From positions 1 through 64,000 of the forward strand of contig NZ_JAKILC010000015.1 of assembly GCF_023283845.1 (NCBI RefSeq): a DNA stretch of 64,000 bases, read 5' to 3'. Shown piece by piece: positions 32,216 to 41,363 of the stretch; position 1 is the first letter of the stretch, and every line of letters starts with the position of its first letter. The notes beneath the pieces were generated by a model. It saw only the letters and a list, made by a program, of their open reading frames with translations. It did no database searches and had not been told where the DNA came from. Position numbers and translations under genes: made by a program. Source of the DNA: Shewanella marinintestina. GTDB lineage: Bacteria > Pseudomonadota > Gammaproteobacteria > Enterobacterales > Shewanellaceae.

Positions 32216-33976
32216 ATGGATTTTCGTATCATAATCCTCAGCTTTTTGCTGTGGCTTTCGCCTGCGCATTCATTAACGCTGGAGCAATTTGAGCAACTCA
32301 ATACTGCTGTTTTCCAATATCCCAGTAAAACGCTAAATGACATCCATGATATCGAAAAAGATGTTTATACCTTCTTAGATCCTCAAGTATTGCAATTACG
32401 CTTAAGTGCACTTAAATGTCAGGCTTATTTGCAGCTTGGCGAAAATGCCGCAGCTATCAACCTTGCTAGACTCAACGAGGCTAAAGCCAAGCAATTAAAA
32501 TTGCACGAAGCACGTCCATACTTCTATAACTGTATGGCTCAAGCTTATGTAAACTATGGTAACTACCAAGAAGCCCTACCTTTAATTCATTCATCTATTG
32601 GCTTATCGCGCCAACTTGAACAACCCCAAGCACTTATTAACGGCTTATGGTTAAGAAGCCAACTAGATGCAAAAGTGCTCCATAACAATACTGCAATTGA
32701 AGATCTTCGTCTTGCTCTCGACCTTTACCCGCAAGTAGCCCAACAAGAACAACAGTGGCTGCTCACACCAAGTGCTTATTTAAAAGTCGCAATGGCCAAA
32801 CTATTATTGGACGAGAATGAGCCCAAAGAAGCAAAAGCTTTTATTAATGAAGCATTAGATGATGAGCTAGCTGAAGGTAAGATTGCGCTAAACTTATTAA
32901 TTGAAGCAGCTAATTTGTCGCAACAGAGTAATCAGCCAGAATTAAGAGATAGATATATTCAAGGAGCAAGAAGCCAGCTAGCAGAGTTAGGTAGCCCATT
33001 TGAGCTCGCGGTTGCCTATAAAGAAATTGGCTATATCGACTTTCTAAGCGGCAAATACAGCAGCGCCAATCAACTATTACATTTGAGTCTCAACACGTTT
33101 AAGAAACAGTCTAATTCTAGCGAAACAATTAGTGCGTTATATCTACTTGGGCAGATTAACCTTGCTCAAGGTGAGGAAAGTTTAGGCTTAGGGCAGCTGA
33201 ATCAAGCCATTGATTTAGCTAAACAGAAACAACGTTATACAGACCAAAAGCTCGCTTACGCAGTTTTAGCAAACTACTTTGCCAATAAGCAAGACTATGC
33301 CTTAGCCTATGACTATCAACTACTGCGCTTTAAAGCGGCTGAAAACGATACCTTATTTATCCAAAACATATGGTTATCACACTTAAAGTCAGACTTAAGC
33401 CGACAAAAGCAAGTATCCAAAGAGAAGCAAAGTACTAAAGCCACGCTTATGCCGGGACAGCTTATCCCGACCTCCATATTACCAATACTATTCATTTTAT
33501 TTAGCTTAATTATCTTTATTGCTTGGTACCATAGGCAGGGAGCGACTCGTATTTCAGTACCAAAAGAGCCTACACCGGTTAAACCAAATGCAACGGGTAA
33601 ACAGAGGCTGGAAGATATGCTGAGCGTTAGCCGTCACGCCAACTACCCACTGTCACTTTTAGTATTGGATCCTAGCGTAGTATTAAGCGATGATATTCCG
33701 ATAATGATTGAACAGCTTAAAACGAAGTTAAGAGAGCAGGACTTAGTATTTTTGCAATCTGAGCAGCAGCTATTGATCATGCTACCGCATACCTCAGAGG
33801 CAGGTGCGATTAACGTTATTGAGCAGTTATCAGGAACCATCGCTATGTGGCAAAATGACAGCAAGGTCAATATTGGCCTTGCCTGTATGCAGCAGTTTGA
33901 TAATTTACAATCAATGATTAAACGCGCCAACGTTAGTCAGTTAAGAAGGCTTAAACCAATTAACCAGAATCAATAG
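32216..33976 (+). CDS. TPR sensor-like membrane protein with degenerate GGDEF-like C-terminus
   Basis: The 586-residue protein has a signal peptide (about 1-19), a periplasmic region of TPR-like helical repeats (about 30-400), one membrane segment (about 420-440) and a cytoplasmic C-terminal domain (about 460-580). That domain follows the order of the GGDEF fold: LSLLVLDPSVV, then LREQDLVFLQSEQQLLIMLPHTSEAGAINVIEQL, then VNIGLACMQQFDNLQSMIKRANVSQL. LQSEQQ stands where a catalytic GG(D/E)EF should be, so cyclic di-GMP synthesis is not expected. TPR-GGDEF sensors are common in Shewanella; this one may be a non-catalytic receptor or scaffold. It converges on recQ with 7 bp between stops. Confidence 0.7.
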   Translation: MDFRIIILSFLLWLSPAHSLTLEQFEQLNTAVFQYPSKTLNDIHDIEKDVYTFLDPQVLQLRLSALKCQAYLQLGENAAAINLARLNEAKAKQLKLHEARPYFYNCMAQAYVNYGNYQEALPLIHSSIGLSRQLEQPQALINGLWLRSQLDAKVLHNNTAIEDLRLALDLYPQVAQQEQQWLLTPSAYLKVAMAKLLLDENEPKEAKAFINEALDDELAEGKIALNLLIEAANLSQQSNQPELRDRYIQGARSQLAELGSPFELAVAYKEIGYIDFLSGKYSSANQLLHLSLNTFKKQSNSSETISALYLLGQINLAQGEESLGLGQLNQAIDLAKQKQRYTDQKLAYAVLANYFANKQDYALAYDYQLLRFKAAENDTLFIQNIWLSHLKSDLSRQKQVSKEKQSTKATLMPGQLIPTSILPILFILFSLIIFIAWYHRQGATRISVPKEPTPVKPNATGKQRLEDMLSVSRHANYPLSLLVLDPSVVLSDDIPIMIEQLKTKLREQDLVFLQSEQQLLIMLPHTSEAGAINVIEQLSGTIAMWQNDSKVNIGLACMQQFDNLQSMIKRANVSQLRRLKPINQNQ

Positions 33977-33983
33977 TTGCCGC

Positions 33984-35807
33984 TTAACCTTCTGCTAGGT
34001 AATCGGCAATTTCATCTAAGAACTCGCCACCGAAACGCTCAAGTTTACGTTCACCAACCCCGTTAACTGCCAACATTTCACCTGGGCTGGTCGGCAAAAT
34101 CGCCGCCATTTCCGCTAGCGTTGCATCGTTAAATACTAAGTAAGGTGGCACATCTAACTCTTCCGCCAATGTACGACGTAGTAGTTTCAGTCTCGCAAAC
34201 AACTTACGATCATAATTAAGCGGCGCGCGAGGATTATTACTGCGACGCTTGGTGGTTTGAATAACGATTCTTGGCTCTGCCAATAACAGCTCCACTTCAC
34301 CCTTTAATACTGCGCGCGCAGACGGGTTAAGGGTAACTGAGGAACCACGGGTAATATCTTGAGTTGCTAAGCCTAAATGGATCAATTGGCGGATCACACT
34401 TAACCAGTGCTCATGACTCTTCTCTTTACCAATGCCCCAAGTAGAAAGCTTATCGTGGCCACGCTCAATCACACTGGCAGACTTTGAACCACGCAACACT
34501 TCAATCAAATGATTAATGCCAAAGCGCTGACCTATACGGTATACACAAGACAGCACCTTTTGTGCATCCTGAATACCGTTGTACTTTTTAGGTGGGTCTA
34601 GGCAGATATCACAGTTACCACAAGCCTGCAGCGCTGGTTCATCAAAGTAATGTAATAGCACTTGGCGACGACAGGTTTGCGCTTCAGCAAACGCCGCCAT
34701 GGTATTAAGCTTATGAAACTCAACTTGCTGTTGTGGTCCGGGTTCCGATTGCTCAATAAGATGACGCACTCTACCGATATCGGCAGGGTCAAATAACATT
34801 AACGCCTCAGAGTCTAAACCATCACGGCCAGCACGCCCGGTTTCTTGATAGTAAGCTTCAACACTTTTAGGGATGTCGTAGTGCACCACATAGCGTACGT
34901 TAGACTTGTTAATGCCCATACCAAATGCGACGGTGGCGACTACGATATCGAGCTGATCTTTTAAAAATCTATCTTGAACGTCAGCGCGCTCTTCTTGGGT
35001 TTTCCCAGCATGGTAAGCTTCAGCTTGATGACCTTGTAGACGTAAACGCTCAGCCACCTCATCAACTCGGCGACGACTACTGCAATATACAATACCACTC
35101 GTGCCATTTTGCGCATCAACGAACTGACGCAACTGATTAGCCGCATTGAGCTTTTCAGCCACGGTATAGCGGATATTGGGCCTATCAAAGCTGGTTAACA
35201 GCGAGTGTGGCGTAATCGTAAGCCGCTCACAAATATCCGCACGAGTGGCTTTATCGGCCGTGGCGGTTAACGCCATAATCGGCACTTGTGGAAACTGTTG
35301 GCGTAATTGACCTAGAGCTGCATATTCAGGTCTAAAGTCATGGCCCCACTGCGAGATACAGTGCGCTTCGTCAATCGCAAATAAAGAAACATTAAGCTCA
35401 TGCAGTCTATCGATAAAGCTACCTTGCAGTAATCGCTCTGGCGATACATACAACAGCTTTAGCTCGCCATAACGCATCTTTTGTAAGATCTGAAGGCTCT
35501 CTTCTCTAGGTTGAGATGAGTTTAAGTAAGCTGCTGCCACGCCGGTTTGAATAAGGCTATCGACCTGATCTTTCATTAACGAGATCAGCGGTGACACCAC
35601 CACGGTCAATCCAGGCATTAATAAAGCGGGTAATTGATAACACAGGCTTTTACCGCCACCCGTAGGCATGATCACTAAGCAATCTTGTCCTGCGCAGATC
35701 TGCTCAATCACCTCCTGCTGCCCCTCTCTAAAAGTACGGTAACCAAATACCGACTGAAGGGTGGAAGATAACTGATCGATCGGATTCTCGAGCGCCGCCT
35801 GATCCAT
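33984..35807 (-). CDS. recQ: ATP-dependent DNA helicase RecQ
   Basis: RecQ is a 3'-5' helicase in recombination and fork repair. The 607-residue protein has the Walker A loop PTGGGKSLCYQ (about residue 50), the DEAHCISQWGHDFRPEY motif, the QETGRAGRDG motif VI, the zinc-binding cysteines (CRRQVLLHYF and CGNCDIC), a winged-helix region and a C-terminal HRDC domain (about 530-607). Length and domain order are those of E. coli RecQ. Confidence 0.97.
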   Translation of the reverse strand: MDQAALENPIDQLSSTLQSVFGYRTFREGQQEVIEQICAGQDCLVIMPTGGGKSLCYQLPALLMPGLTVVVSPLISLMKDQVDSLIQTGVAAAYLNSSQPREESLQILQKMRYGELKLLYVSPERLLQGSFIDRLHELNVSLFAIDEAHCISQWGHDFRPEYAALGQLRQQFPQVPIMALTATADKATRADICERLTITPHSLLTSFDRPNIRYTVAEKLNAANQLRQFVDAQNGTSGIVYCSSRRRVDEVAERLRLQGHQAEAYHAGKTQEERADVQDRFLKDQLDIVVATVAFGMGINKSNVRYVVHYDIPKSVEAYYQETGRAGRDGLDSEALMLFDPADIGRVRHLIEQSEPGPQQQVEFHKLNTMAAFAEAQTCRRQVLLHYFDEPALQACGNCDICLDPPKKYNGIQDAQKVLSCVYRIGQRFGINHLIEVLRGSKSASVIERGHDKLSTWGIGKEKSHEHWLSVIRQLIHLGLATQDITRGSSVTLNPSARAVLKGEVELLLAEPRIVIQTTKRRSNNPRAPLNYDRKLFARLKLLRRTLAEELDVPPYLVFNDATLAEMAAILPTSPGEMLAVNGVGERKLERFGGEFLDEIADYLAEG

Positions 35808-35979
35808 AGTGAACCTGTGTTAAAAATAGGGCTGACTATTCTAATGTAGGCGGAGGTCATTGTCTCTCTCGATTGTCACTAGTGGATAAAATTTAAGCTT
35901 GCGTCGCGGCAACCATTAGCGATAGATTAAATACTCTAAAGCGAATAATCCGATGTCTAATCAGCAAAAAGGAAGCAAG

Positions 35980-36444
35980 ATGAGTCATGTTATTCAACAA
36001 GAAACTCTACGCAGAGTCGCCGAAATTTTTGATCAACATGTACCGTTTCATAACCTGCTCGGTATGGATATCAAGCGTTATGATATGCACGGCGTCGAGA
36101 TTGAAGTGAAAATGAAACCTGAGCTCATTGGCAACATCCATCAACAAATACTCCATGGCGGCGTCACAGCCACAGTGCTCGATGTAGTGGGTGGCCTTAC
36201 CGCTTTCTCAGGGCTAGTTGCCAGCCGCGACGATTGGACACTAGAAGAGTTAGAGCAACGCATTAAGACCCTAGGTACCATCGACATGCGAGTCGACTAT
36301 TTACGCCCTGGCCGCGGTGAAATTTTTACAGGTACAGGCACAGTGATAAGAGCAGGCAACCGCGTATCAGTATCAAGGATGGAGCTGCATAATGAAAAAG
36401 GCGACCATATTGCCTTTGGCACTGGTACATACATGGTTGGATAA
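35980..36444 (+). CDS. yigI: YigI-like hotdog-fold thioesterase
   Basis: This 154-residue hotdog-fold protein matches the E. coli YigI pattern (PFHNLLGMDI, ILHGGVTATVLDVVGGL, GTIDMRVDYLRPGRGE, ATYMVG-like C-terminus). E. coli YigI is described as an acyl-CoA thioesterase acting on medium- and long-chain acyl-CoA. An ATG nine codons upstream (35953) is in frame, but the AAGGAAG Shine-Dalgarno at 35969-35976 fits the ATG at 35980. It is followed by rarD, as in E. coli. Confidence 0.88.
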   Translation: MSHVIQQETLRRVAEIFDQHVPFHNLLGMDIKRYDMHGVEIEVKMKPELIGNIHQQILHGGVTATVLDVVGGLTAFSGLVASRDDWTLEELEQRIKTLGTIDMRVDYLRPGRGEIFTGTGTVIRAGNRVSVSRMELHNEKGDHIAFGTGTYMVG

Positions 36445-36661
36445 TCGCTATCGATAAAACATTCAACAAGCTCTACAGGCGATTTATCGCCACATTTAGC
36501 ATCCCGCAGTCGATAATATAGAGAGTAAAAGTGGCAGCAAAAGTTTCCTCGGCGTCACTTTTAGATAACAGCAGACTGTTTTACTAAAATAGCCTACCGA
36601 CTTGAGTCTGAATAAGAGCAAGACTACAATTCGCAATTACCTTTCTATTTAGCACATTCCA

Positions 36662-37549
36662 ATGCAAGAAATTGAATACCGCAAAGGCATACTATACGCC
36701 GTTTGCGCTTATACCCTTTGGGGATTTGCCCCGATTTATTTTAAGTTACTTGATAACGTTCCTGCTGCAGAAATTTTGCTGCACCGAGTCATCTGGTCAT
36801 TTTTCTTTGTGACGATTTTAATCGCACTATTTGGTGGCTTTGCACGTTTACGCCATCTACTTAAACAGCCAAAGCAGCTTGCCGTGCTATGCGTAACATC
36901 GGTGCTAATCGCAGGTAACTGGTTACTGTTTATCTGGGCGGTCAATAACGACCATATGCTGGATGCCAGCTTAGGTTACTTTATTAACCCGCTAGTGAAC
37001 GTCAGTTTGGCGATGATCTTTCTAGGTGAACGCCTACGTAAATTACAGTGGGCAGCAGTGGCATTAGCGGCAACAGGCGTAATGATCCAGCTGATCTCTT
37101 TTGGCTCAATCCCATTAGTCTCACTCGGCCTAGCGTGTTCATTTGCCTTTTACGGTTTACTGCGTAAGAAGGTCAATGTCGACGCGAAAACCGGACTATT
37201 AGTTGAAACCGCTATTTTGCTGCCAGTAGCATTGGTTTACCTGTTTACCAACACTGGCGACTCATTAACTCACTTATTGGCTAATGATCTGCACCATAAC
37301 TTATTATTAGTTGCTGCTGGTGTTGTCACTACAGTGCCATTACTGTGCTTTGCTTCTGCAGCGGTGAGAATTCCATTTTCCATGCTGGGCTTTTTCCAAT
37401 ACATCGGCCCAAGTATTATGTTTATTCTGGCTATCGCACTATTCAATGAACCTTTTGATGCAGAGAAAGGCATTACCTTTGCGTTTATCTGGGCGGCATT
37501 ATTCCTATTTACTTTGGATATGCTTTATAAGCGTAAAGCGAAAAAGTAA
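36662..37549 (+). CDS. rarD: EamA-family permease RarD
   Basis: RarD is a ten-helix drug/metabolite transporter superfamily protein. E. coli rarD is named from chloramphenicol resistance but its substrate is unknown. The 295 residues start MQEIEYRKGILYAVCAYTLW and show repeated hydrophobic segments with the EamA signature (YTLWGFAPIYFKLL). It lies 217 bp downstream of the yigI homologue and ends before a strong terminator. Confidence 0.92.
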   Translation: MQEIEYRKGILYAVCAYTLWGFAPIYFKLLDNVPAAEILLHRVIWSFFFVTILIALFGGFARLRHLLKQPKQLAVLCVTSVLIAGNWLLFIWAVNNDHMLDASLGYFINPLVNVSLAMIFLGERLRKLQWAAVALAATGVMIQLISFGSIPLVSLGLACSFAFYGLLRKKVNVDAKTGLLVETAILLPVALVYLFTNTGDSLTHLLANDLHHNLLLVAAGVVTTVPLLCFASAAVRIPFSMLGFFQYIGPSIMFILAIALFNEPFDAEKGITFAFIWAALFLFTLDMLYKRKAKK

Positions 37550-37564
37550 CAGATCGATATAACT

Positions 37565-37594
37565 AAAAAAGCGAACCTTATGGTTCGCTTTTTT
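37565..37594. terminator. Bidirectional terminator between rarD and the PH-like gene
   Basis: The stem AGCGAACC/GGTTCGCT with a TTAT loop is flanked by A6 and T6 runs. It serves rarD on the plus strand and, since the minus-strand gene ends at 37603, that gene as well. Confidence 0.92.
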
Positions 37595-37602
37595 GTTTAC
37601 GA

Positions 37603-38115
37603 TTAAGGGTCGTTTCGTGTCAGCTTTTCAGGGTTCTGTAGACTCAAAATCAACGGGTAATTTCGCTTTGTCGGAATAGAGACAATGTTGTCGGTACTGG
37701 TTGTCGCCACAAAAGCCTTTTGCTCATTGGCTAACCTAAACCAACCTAATTGAAACCCCGGCATGCCAATACCGTTAGCTCTTAAATTAGGTTTTAATTC
37801 TGGGCTTTTACCCCAATCGACACGGGTAATCTCGTCCAAATCGATTTCAGTTAAGGGTATGCTAAAACCATAAAAAGGCACGTCCAAGGTCAAGCTATCA
37901 GCACTAATCACCAACTTGGAATCATTCACTTTATAGAACATCCAACTAAAGGCCAGAACCATAGGCAGTAATACACCAATGCTAACGGCCTTGCTCACTT
38001 TGGGCATATTCTTGCAGTAGATAAATACACCCAATCCAATCAAAATTGCCAACAGTGCCACAAAGCTCCAATGGCCAGTAGAGGTAAGTGGTGCTAGCGG
38101 GTAAACCTGAGACAT
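37603..38115 (-). CDS. Membrane protein with bacterial PH-like domain, unknown function
   Basis: This 170-residue protein has two membrane segments (about 15-35 and 43-62), followed by a beta-rich domain from about 68 (LVISADSLTLDVPFYGFSIPLTEIDLDEITRVDW, then GFQLGWFRLANEQKAFVATT and VSIPTKRNYPLILSL). This order resembles the bacterial PH-like domain found in many small membrane proteins. No catalytic motif is visible and the role is unknown. It lies between rarD and argA and is transcribed with argA orientation, 81 bp after it. Confidence 0.65.
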   Translation of the reverse strand: MSQVYPLAPLTSTGHWSFVALLAILIGLGVFIYCKNMPKVSKAVSIGVLLPMVLAFSWMFYKVNDSKLVISADSLTLDVPFYGFSIPLTEIDLDEITRVDWGKSPELKPNLRANGIGMPGFQLGWFRLANEQKAFVATTSTDNIVSIPTKRNYPLILSLQNPEKLTRNDP

Positions 38116-38196
38116 AAGCGAACCTAATAACGACTGTTGTCAGCATTGTTACACACCGACATAAACTGTCAAACTTTGGCTTGATTCAAGTTTGCT

Positions 38197-39516
38197 TTAC
38201 AAGTCCAGCGCTAAAATCTTAGATTTACGTTGGTAGTTATACAGCTGCTTTTTCTTTTCAGGTAATTCATCGACCTCAACCATATTAAAGCCATGCTCTA
38301 AGAACCAATGAATACTGCGAGTCGTCAATGCAAATAAACGTGAATAACCGCGTACCCGAGCCTGCCCAATAATATTTTGCAGCAGTAAACTACCTCTGTC
38401 GGCATCGCGATAGTCTGGGTGTACCACCAAACAAGCAAACTCGCCGGCGTTATCTTCTTCAAACGGGTAAAAGGCGGCGCAGCCAATAACTAAACTGTCG
38501 CGTTCAATCAGCATAAACTGTTCGATTTCCATCTCTAGTTGTTCACGAGAACGTCTAACTAAAATGCCTTTTTGCTCTAATGGACGGATCAAATCCAATA
38601 TGCCACCAATATCGCGGATTGATGCTCTACGCAAACGCTCAGCACTTTCGGTAACAATCTGGGTACCAATACCATCACGAGAGAACAGTTCCTGTAGCAG
38701 TGCACCGTCATCAAGATAACTGACAAAGTGACAACGACTTACCCCATTGCGGCAAGCATCAATACTCGCCTGCAAAAATGCTTTAGTGCCCACACAAAAC
38801 GGCGTCACTTCAGGTAAATCATTAAGAATTTTTTGTGCATCCGTTGGCATCAACTCAGCAAGAACCTGCCCTGTGCTATCTAAAATACCTTTCTGCGAGC
38901 TAAACCCTATCATCTTGTCAGCTTTAAGCTTTATCGCAATTTGGGTAGCCACTTCCTCTGCCGTAAGGTTGAAGCTCTCACCAGTCACTGACGCGGCCAC
39001 AGGGCCTAATAATACAATACCGCTATTGTCTAACTGACGCTTCAAGCCTTGACTGTCAATTCGACGTACCTTGCCAGTCAGGCAGTAATCAACGCCATCT
39101 TCCACCCCTAAGGGTTGGGCAATAACGAAATTACCACTGACAACATTGATTTGCGCGCCCTGCATAGGGGTATTACTTAAGCTCATTGATAAACGCGCAG
39201 TAATATCAAGGTGCAACCCACCAACAACTTGCTTAATCACTCGCAGAGACTCTTCTTCGGTGATCCTCACGCCATTGTAATATTCGGCTGGCAGACTGTG
39301 CTCAGCTAACGCTTGGTCTATTTGCGGTCTCGCGCCATGAACCAATACAATTTTGATCCCTAGGCTATGCAGCAAAGCGATGTCGTTAATGATCGAGCGA
39401 AACTGTTGCTGCGCCAAGGCTTCTCCGCCAAGCATAACAACAAAAGTCTTGCCTCTATGGGCATTAACATAGGAAGCAGAATGACGAAATCCATCAACAA
39501 GTTCAGTGGTTCGCAC
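38197..39516 (-). CDS. argA: Amino-acid N-acetyltransferase (N-acetylglutamate synthase) ArgA
   Basis: ArgA makes N-acetylglutamate from glutamate and acetyl-CoA, the first step of arginine synthesis. The 439-residue fusion has an N-terminal amino-acid-kinase-like domain (about 1-290, [10 protein letters not shown] and [10 protein letters not shown]) that binds the arginine inhibitor. The C-terminal GNAT acetyltransferase domain (about 300-439) includes [23 protein letters not shown]. The start is GTG at 39516. Two ARG boxes lie 84-118 bp upstream. Confidence 0.96.
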   Translation of the reverse strand: MRTTELVDGFRHSASYVNAHRGKTFVVMLGGEALAQQQFRSIINDIALLHSLGIKIVLVHGARPQIDQALAEHSLPAEYYNGVRITEEESLRVIKQVVGGLHLDITARLSMSLSNTPMQGAQINVVSGNFVIAQPLGVEDGVDYCLTGKVRRIDSQGLKRQLDNSGIVLLGPVAASVTGESFNLTAEEVATQIAIKLKADKMIGFSSQKGILDSTGQVLAELMPTDAQKILNDLPEVTPFCVGTKAFLQASIDACRNGVSRCHFVSYLDDGALLQELFSRDGIGTQIVTESAERLRRASIRDIGGILDLIRPLEQKGILVRRSREQLEMEIEQFMLIERDSLVIGCAAFYPFEEDNAGEFACLVVHPDYRDADRGSLLLQNIIGQARVRGYSRLFALTTRSIHWFLEHGFNMVEVDELPEKKKQLYNYQRKSKILALDL

Positions 39517-39599
39517 GTTAACATCACCTTTAAAATAGAGAGAAAGATACCCGAAGCGCCATACTTGATGATGAGCTCAGTTACACCCAAAGATGATAG

Positions 39600-39634
39600 T
39601 GCATTTATATTCAATAAAAAAGCATTAATTTTCA
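39600..39634 (-). promoter_or_regulatory. ArgR operator: two ARG boxes upstream of argA
   Basis: Box 1 TGCATTTATATTCA (39600-39613) and box 2 AGCATTAATTTTCA (39621-39634) start exactly 21 bp apart. ArgR hexamers bind pairs of 18-bp ARG boxes with 3-bp spacing, giving the same 21-bp offset. Box 2 has one weak end in each half. The site predicts arginine repression of argA. Confidence 0.82.
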
Positions 39635-39649
39635 ATCCGGATTATTAAT

Positions 39650-39941
39650 TAACATACAAAGTTATTGTTAAAAAAGCCTAATTACAGACCTTACTACTCC
39701 CCCTGCAACGCCACTAAATATGCGTTTAAACCATTACATATAGCAGAATACAAAAGCTATTCACTATCGATAACAGTGGGTCTAGCTAGTAAGTAGTAAT
39801 CATAATTAGCCAAGTGAAAGCAGTGAATGGTTAAGCAAAAGAGAGTATTAACGGCAAAGATGAAGTATAACGATACAAAAGCAAGGTAAAAAATGTAGAT
39901 TGGACACTGGGTAAAATGACGCTTGTGGGCAAATTTCAGGC
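39650..39941. other. Intergenic region, nothing recognised
   Basis: About 290 bp between the argA promoter side and the rpmG terminator hold no open frame, repeat or RNA structure that I can support. Confidence 0.55.
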
Positions 39942-39972
39942 AAAAAAAAGCCTCTATAAATAGAGGCTTTTT
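39942..39972 (-). terminator. rpmB-rpmG terminator
   Basis: The stem GCCTCTA/TAGAGGC with a TAAA loop is followed on the minus strand by eight T (39942-39949). It is 21 bp past the rpmG stop. Confidence 0.92.
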
Positions 39973-39993
39973 CCAAGATGCTTAAACAAGTAA

Positions 39994-40167
39994 TTACTTG
40001 ATTTTAGCTTCTTTGTACATAACGTGCTGACGAACAACTGGATCAAATTTCTTGATTTCCATTTTTTCAGGCATGTTACGTTTGTTTTTTTCAGTCGTGT
40101 AGAAGTGACCAGTGTTAGCGCTAGAAACTAGCTTGATCTTCTCACGATTACCTTTAGCTTTAGCCAT
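39994..40167 (-). CDS. rpmG: 50S ribosomal protein L33
   Basis: This is a 57-codon gene starting [19 protein letters not shown] and ending VMYKEAKIK, the standard L33 sequence of the gammaproteobacterial type. L33 sits near the E site of the large subunit. The zinc-ribbon cysteines found in some L33 paralogs are absent, so this is the C-minus form. It follows rpmB by 6 bp. Confidence 0.96.
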   Translation of the reverse strand: MAKAKGNREKIKLVSSANTGHFYTTEKNKRNMPEKMEIKKFDPVVRQHVMYKEAKIK

Positions 40168-40173
40168 GGTTTA

Positions 40174-40410
40174 TTACACCTTCTCGCCGCGGGCACGAAG
40201 TTCAGCAATAACAACTTCAATACCTTTCTTATCGATGATACGCATACCTTTAGTAGATATACGTAGCTGTACGAAACGCTTCTCGTCTTCTAACCAGAAA
40301 CGGTGGTTCTGTAGGTTAGGTAAAAAACGACGACGCGTAGCATTCTTCGCGTGCGAACGGTTGTTACCAACCATTGGTCGCTTGCCAGTTACTTGGCATA
40401 CTCTTGACAT
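40174..40410 (-). CDS. rpmB: 50S ribosomal protein L28
   Basis: L28 is a large-subunit protein. The 78 residues begin [21 protein letters not shown] and match the family throughout ([34 protein letters not shown]). It is the first gene of the rpmB-rpmG operon, behind a promoter with a GC-rich discriminator. Confidence 0.98.
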   Translation of the reverse strand: MSRVCQVTGKRPMVGNNRSHAKNATRRRFLPNLQNHRFWLEDEKRFVQLRISTKGMRIIDKKGIEVVIAELRARGEKV

Positions 40411-40498
40411 GTCAATCTCTCCAAAACAATATTTAACGCTCGAGCATTAATGCACCTCGAACACGGCCGTCGCCTGAGGCACACAACAGAGGGCGCAT

Positions 40499-40527
40499 TT
40501 TATACAGGATCTAAAATCAAAGATCAA
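40499..40527 (-). promoter_or_regulatory. rpmB-rpmG promoter
   Basis: The minus strand carries -35 TTGATC (40522-40527), a 17-bp spacer and -10 TATAAA (40499-40504), followed by the discriminator ATGCGCCC. The GC-rich discriminator fits growth-rate control of ribosomal protein genes. The site lies 89 bp upstream of rpmB. Confidence 0.72.
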
Positions 40528-40535
40528 GGAATAGA

Positions 40536-41213
40536 TTAATCAATCCATCCCCTTTCAGCGAAAGAAACTATCTCTCGATCGCCCACAACCATGTGATCCA
40601 GTAAGGAAACATCAATAGTTTGAAGGGCTTGTTTCAATCGCTCAGTAATTCGTCTATCGGCTGTACTTGGCTCTGCAATCCCTGAAGGATGATTGTGACA
40701 CACGATCACAGCCGCAGCCTTTTTTTCAAGCACCAAGCTCACCACTTCTCGTGGATAAACTGACGCTGAATTGATTGTACCTCTAAATAACTCAACGAAT
40801 TGAATTACTCGATGTTGGCTATCTAATAACAAAATAGCGAACACTTCATAGGCACGATCAGACAATTGTCTCATTAAATAGTCCCGAGTTAAATCAGGAT
40901 CAGACAAAATTTTACCTCTTTTTAGATTTTCTTGCGAAATTCGTGCGCCTAATTCCACTGCAGCCTGCATTTGAGCAAATTTTACCGGGCCAATTCCATC
41001 TAATCGACAAACTTGTGCTTGAGAAGCGCTAAGCAAGCTTCTAAGGCCACCAAACTCATTAATCATCAACTTGGCCAACTCAACTGCACTTAAGCCTTTT
41101 AAACCCACCCTAAGCAACACTGCCAATAATTCAGCATCTGATAATTGTTTTACACCACAAGATAATAATTTTTCTCGCGGTGCCTCACCATCCGGCCAAT
41201 CCTTTATCGCCAT
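40536..41213 (-). CDS. radC: RadC/YicR-family JAB-domain protein
   Basis: RadC-family proteins have an N-terminal helix-hairpin-helix region (GLKGLSAVELAKL, RLDGIGPVKFAQ) and a C-terminal JAB/MPN metalloprotease-like domain with the HNHPSG motif. The historic DNA repair role of E. coli RadC was not confirmed, and the function is open. The ATG at 41213 was chosen over upstream codons because the Shine-Dalgarno AGGGAGG lies five bases before it and the N-terminus MAIKDWPDGEAPREKLL is conserved. The product has 225 residues. Confidence 0.93.
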   Translation of the reverse strand: MAIKDWPDGEAPREKLLSCGVKQLSDAELLAVLLRVGLKGLSAVELAKLMINEFGGLRSLLSASQAQVCRLDGIGPVKFAQMQAAVELGARISQENLKRGKILSDPDLTRDYLMRQLSDRAYEVFAILLLDSQHRVIQFVELFRGTINSASVYPREVVSLVLEKKAAAVIVCHNHPSGIAEPSTADRRITERLKQALQTIDVSLLDHMVVGDREIVSFAERGWID

Positions 41214-41363
41214 AACAACCTCCCTGTTGTTTCTGTTCTTTGAGTATGGTCTAGATTTTCTGAAGTTGTTCATCACCATTTAGAGGTTTGTGATATCTTA
41301 GGCCAACTTCTGCTGTGCGACCGCAAACTTGGTCCACAAAGTGATTATCAAAAAGAGTTAACT

